NCBI GenBank assembly: GCA_026129545.1
Contig: JAHCHX010000001.1
Span: 1,611,501 to 1,675,500 of the forward strand
Origin: Saprospiraceae bacterium
GTDB lineage: Bacteria; Bacteroidota; Bacteroidia; Chitinophagales; Saprospiraceae
Reading direction: 5' to 3'
DNA length: 64,000 nucleotides
A program made the translations under genes and the position numbers. The notes beneath the pieces are model-generated. The model saw only the letters and a program-made list of their open reading frames with translations. It did no database searches and had not been told where the DNA came from. Every line of letters begins with the position of its first letter. Positions within the stretch are counted from its first letter, which is position 1. This document shows positions 63,022-64,000 of the stretch, piece by piece.

Positions 63022-63948
63022 ATGACTGACTTAATCTCCTTGGTCGTGCCATCCTACAATCGCGCTCATCTTTTGAAAGACGCGATAGAGAGCACCTTGA
63101 CGCAGACCTACCCGCATTGGGAAATGCTCATCGTGGACGACAAATCCACCGACAACACCGCCGAAGTGGCCCAATCTTATGCGACGAAAGACCCTCGAGT
63201 CAAGTATTTTTTGAATCCCGAAAAAGGGGTGAGCTCCGCCCGCAACTACGGCATCAAAATGTCGCAAGGGCAATACATCGCCTTTCTCGACGACGACGAC
63301 ATCAACCTGCCGCACCGATTTGAGTCACAACTGAAGGCCATGAAAAAATCCGGCAACGGATTTCTGGTTTCAGGCTTTCAATCGTGCGACCGCGAGACAG
63401 GAGCAGTGCTCGAGGTGCAAAAACTGGAATTGAAAGCATCCTGCACCGGCTTCCCCTCGCGCTGGATGATTCGCAAAGACTTGCTCGACAAGGTGGGAGG
63501 TTTTGACCAAGCAGCCGCTCCGTTGGAAGACATCGAACTGAGCGCCCGCTTGGCCGCTCACGAGACTTTCGCCCTGCACGACGACATCGTGTCCGTCACC
63601 TACCCCACCGAAGACTCGGCCAGCACCGCCACCGAAAAAAAAGTGCGCGCCCGCTTAGTGCTGCTCGAACGCGGCAAAGACATCTTTCCTCCCATGGAGA
63701 CCGCATGGTGGGAATTTGCGGCAGCCACCGATTACTATATGCTTGGGCAAAAAGACAAGACCTTGGAATTTTTGAAAAAAGCCTCCAAAGGAGACCAACG
63801 AGGCCTATACAACCTCGCCTATCAATACTTCAGAATCGCCAAAGGAATAAACGGCCCCTTCAAGCGCGTGCACCTGAAAGTGCTGGCAACCCTGCGCGAA
63901 TACAATTTTCCGACTTTGGTGCAGCACCCCGTCGTCAGCAATGACTGA
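63022..63948 (+). CDS. Family 2 glycosyltransferase
   Basis: 308 aa. GT-A fold: ISLVVPSYNRAHLLKDAIESTL at the N-terminus, nucleotide-binding MLIVDDKSTDNT, and the metal-binding FLDDDD (89-94). The C-terminal ~100 residues contain a tetratricopeptide-like helical stretch (YYMLGQKDKTLEFLKKASKGD, LYNLAYQYFRIAKGI). Adds a sugar to the growing lipid-linked repeat. The start codon follows a CA-rich leader (CATCAACAAATCAACAACAA) that continues the composition of the array. Confidence 0.9.
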   Translation: MTDLISLVVPSYNRAHLLKDAIESTLTQTYPHWEMLIVDDKSTDNTAEVAQSYATKDPRVKYFLNPEKGVSSARNYGIKMSQGQYIAFLDDDDINLPHRFESQLKAMKKSGNGFLVSGFQSCDRETGAVLEVQKLELKASCTGFPSRWMIRKDLLDKVGGFDQAAAPLEDIELSARLAAHETFALHDDIVSVTYPTEDSASTATEKKVRARLVLLERGKDIFPPMETAWWEFAAATDYYMLGQKDKTLEFLKKASKGDQRGLYNLAYQYFRIAKGINGPFKRVHLKVLATLREYNFPTLVQHPVVSND

Positions 63949-64000
63949 ATGCCCTACATGATGGCTGGCACATATCAGCCCCCCAAGCACAGGGTCGAAC
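63949..64000 (+). CDS. Possible start of the next exopolysaccharide gene, cut by window edge
   Basis: An ATG lies directly after the glycosyltransferase stop codon (TGA-ATG, no gap) and the frame stays open for 17 codons to the window end (MPYMMAGTYQPPKHRVE). The tight spacing suits a continuing operon, but too little is visible to name a product. Confidence 0.3.
   Translation, partial: MPYMMAGTYQPPKHRVE

Noticed and set aside
62445..63029. Open frames through the heptanucleotide array on both strands (poly-Gln/Asn/Thr or Val/Cys/Leu)
   Set aside because: They arise because the array has no stop codon in any frame; none has a plausible start or resembles a protein family.
1..64000. tRNA, rRNA, tmRNA, SRP RNA or known riboswitch
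   Set aside because: No T-loop, anticodon stem or conserved riboswitch core was recognised by eye; a covariance-model search would be decisive.

Overview
The window reads as one stretch of chromosome from a bacterium of the phylum Bacteroidota, probably the Saprospiria (Saprospiraceae-like) lineage. The phylum call rests on several independent signs: very large secreted proteins with type IX secretion (T9SS) or gliding-motility-associated C-terminal domains, SprB-type and PKD repeat proteins, an UpxY/NusG-like antiterminator heading an exopolysaccharide locus, protein families largely restricted to this phylum (DUF4292, BT_3928-like, DUF1573), and upstream boxes of the Bacteroidota form TAnnTTTG. 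The family-level placement is inference. No rRNA, tRNA, CRISPR array, insertion sequence or prophage was recognised.

Layout. 1-2.1 kb: DUF4292 protein overlapping an EnvC-like murein hydrolase activator. 2.1-9 kb: scattered housekeeping and membrane genes (quinone oxidoreductase, voltage-gated K+ channel, VOC protein, duplicated DUF1599 protein plus DoxX/BT_3928-like protein, GNAT acetyltransferase, methylglyoxal synthase, STAS protein). 9-17 kb: ClpC, an RsmF-like rRNA methyltransferase, DinB, a phosphopantetheinyl transferase, a second quinone oxidoreductase, a Ca2+/Na+ antiporter. 17-30 kb: surface-protein region with a 1164-residue T9SS cargo, a two-thioredoxin-fold lipoprotein, AnmK, a Rieske oxygenase, a short gliding-CTD protein, a DUF4261 protein and a 12-module SprB-repeat protein. 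30-39.7 kb: FolK and deoxynucleoside kinase, a 7-TM protein, RuvB, a thioredoxin-like protein, a class 3 lipase, an acyltransferase, a DUF1573 protein. 39.8-44.7 kb: a 1603-residue reprolysin-like metalloprotease with 14 PKD domains in seven alternating A/B pairs. 45-53.6 kb: beta-barrel protein, class I aldolase, GntP, SufS, SufU, FolD, gluconokinase and 6-phosphogluconate dehydrogenase. 53.7-64 kb: YjbR and CBM9-like proteins, then the start of an exopolysaccharide cluster (UpxY, WlbA-like dehydrogenase, PHP-type tyrosine phosphatase, Wza-like exporter, Wzc-like tyrosine autokinase, Wzx-like flippase, GT2 glycosyltransferase) running off the right edge.

How parts work together. GntP, GntK and Gnd would import gluconate, phosphorylate it and feed the pentose phosphate pathway. 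SufS and SufU form an iron-sulfur assembly pair. The Wzc-like kinase (C-terminal tyrosine cluster) and CpsB-like phosphatase are the usual antagonistic pair controlling polysaccharide export.

The most unusual content is non-coding: a 33-copy in-register heptanucleotide array (AACnAAC) between the flippase and the glycosyltransferase; four copies of a ~105-bp imperfectly palindromic element, three of them ending 5-14 bp from start codons; two hairpin elements sharing GACAGGATTGAC; a perfect 27-bp stem and a perfect 20-bp stem (the latter 34 bp before gntP); a 160-bp inverted-repeat element; and a duplicated 25-bp palindrome-bearing repeat before ruvB.
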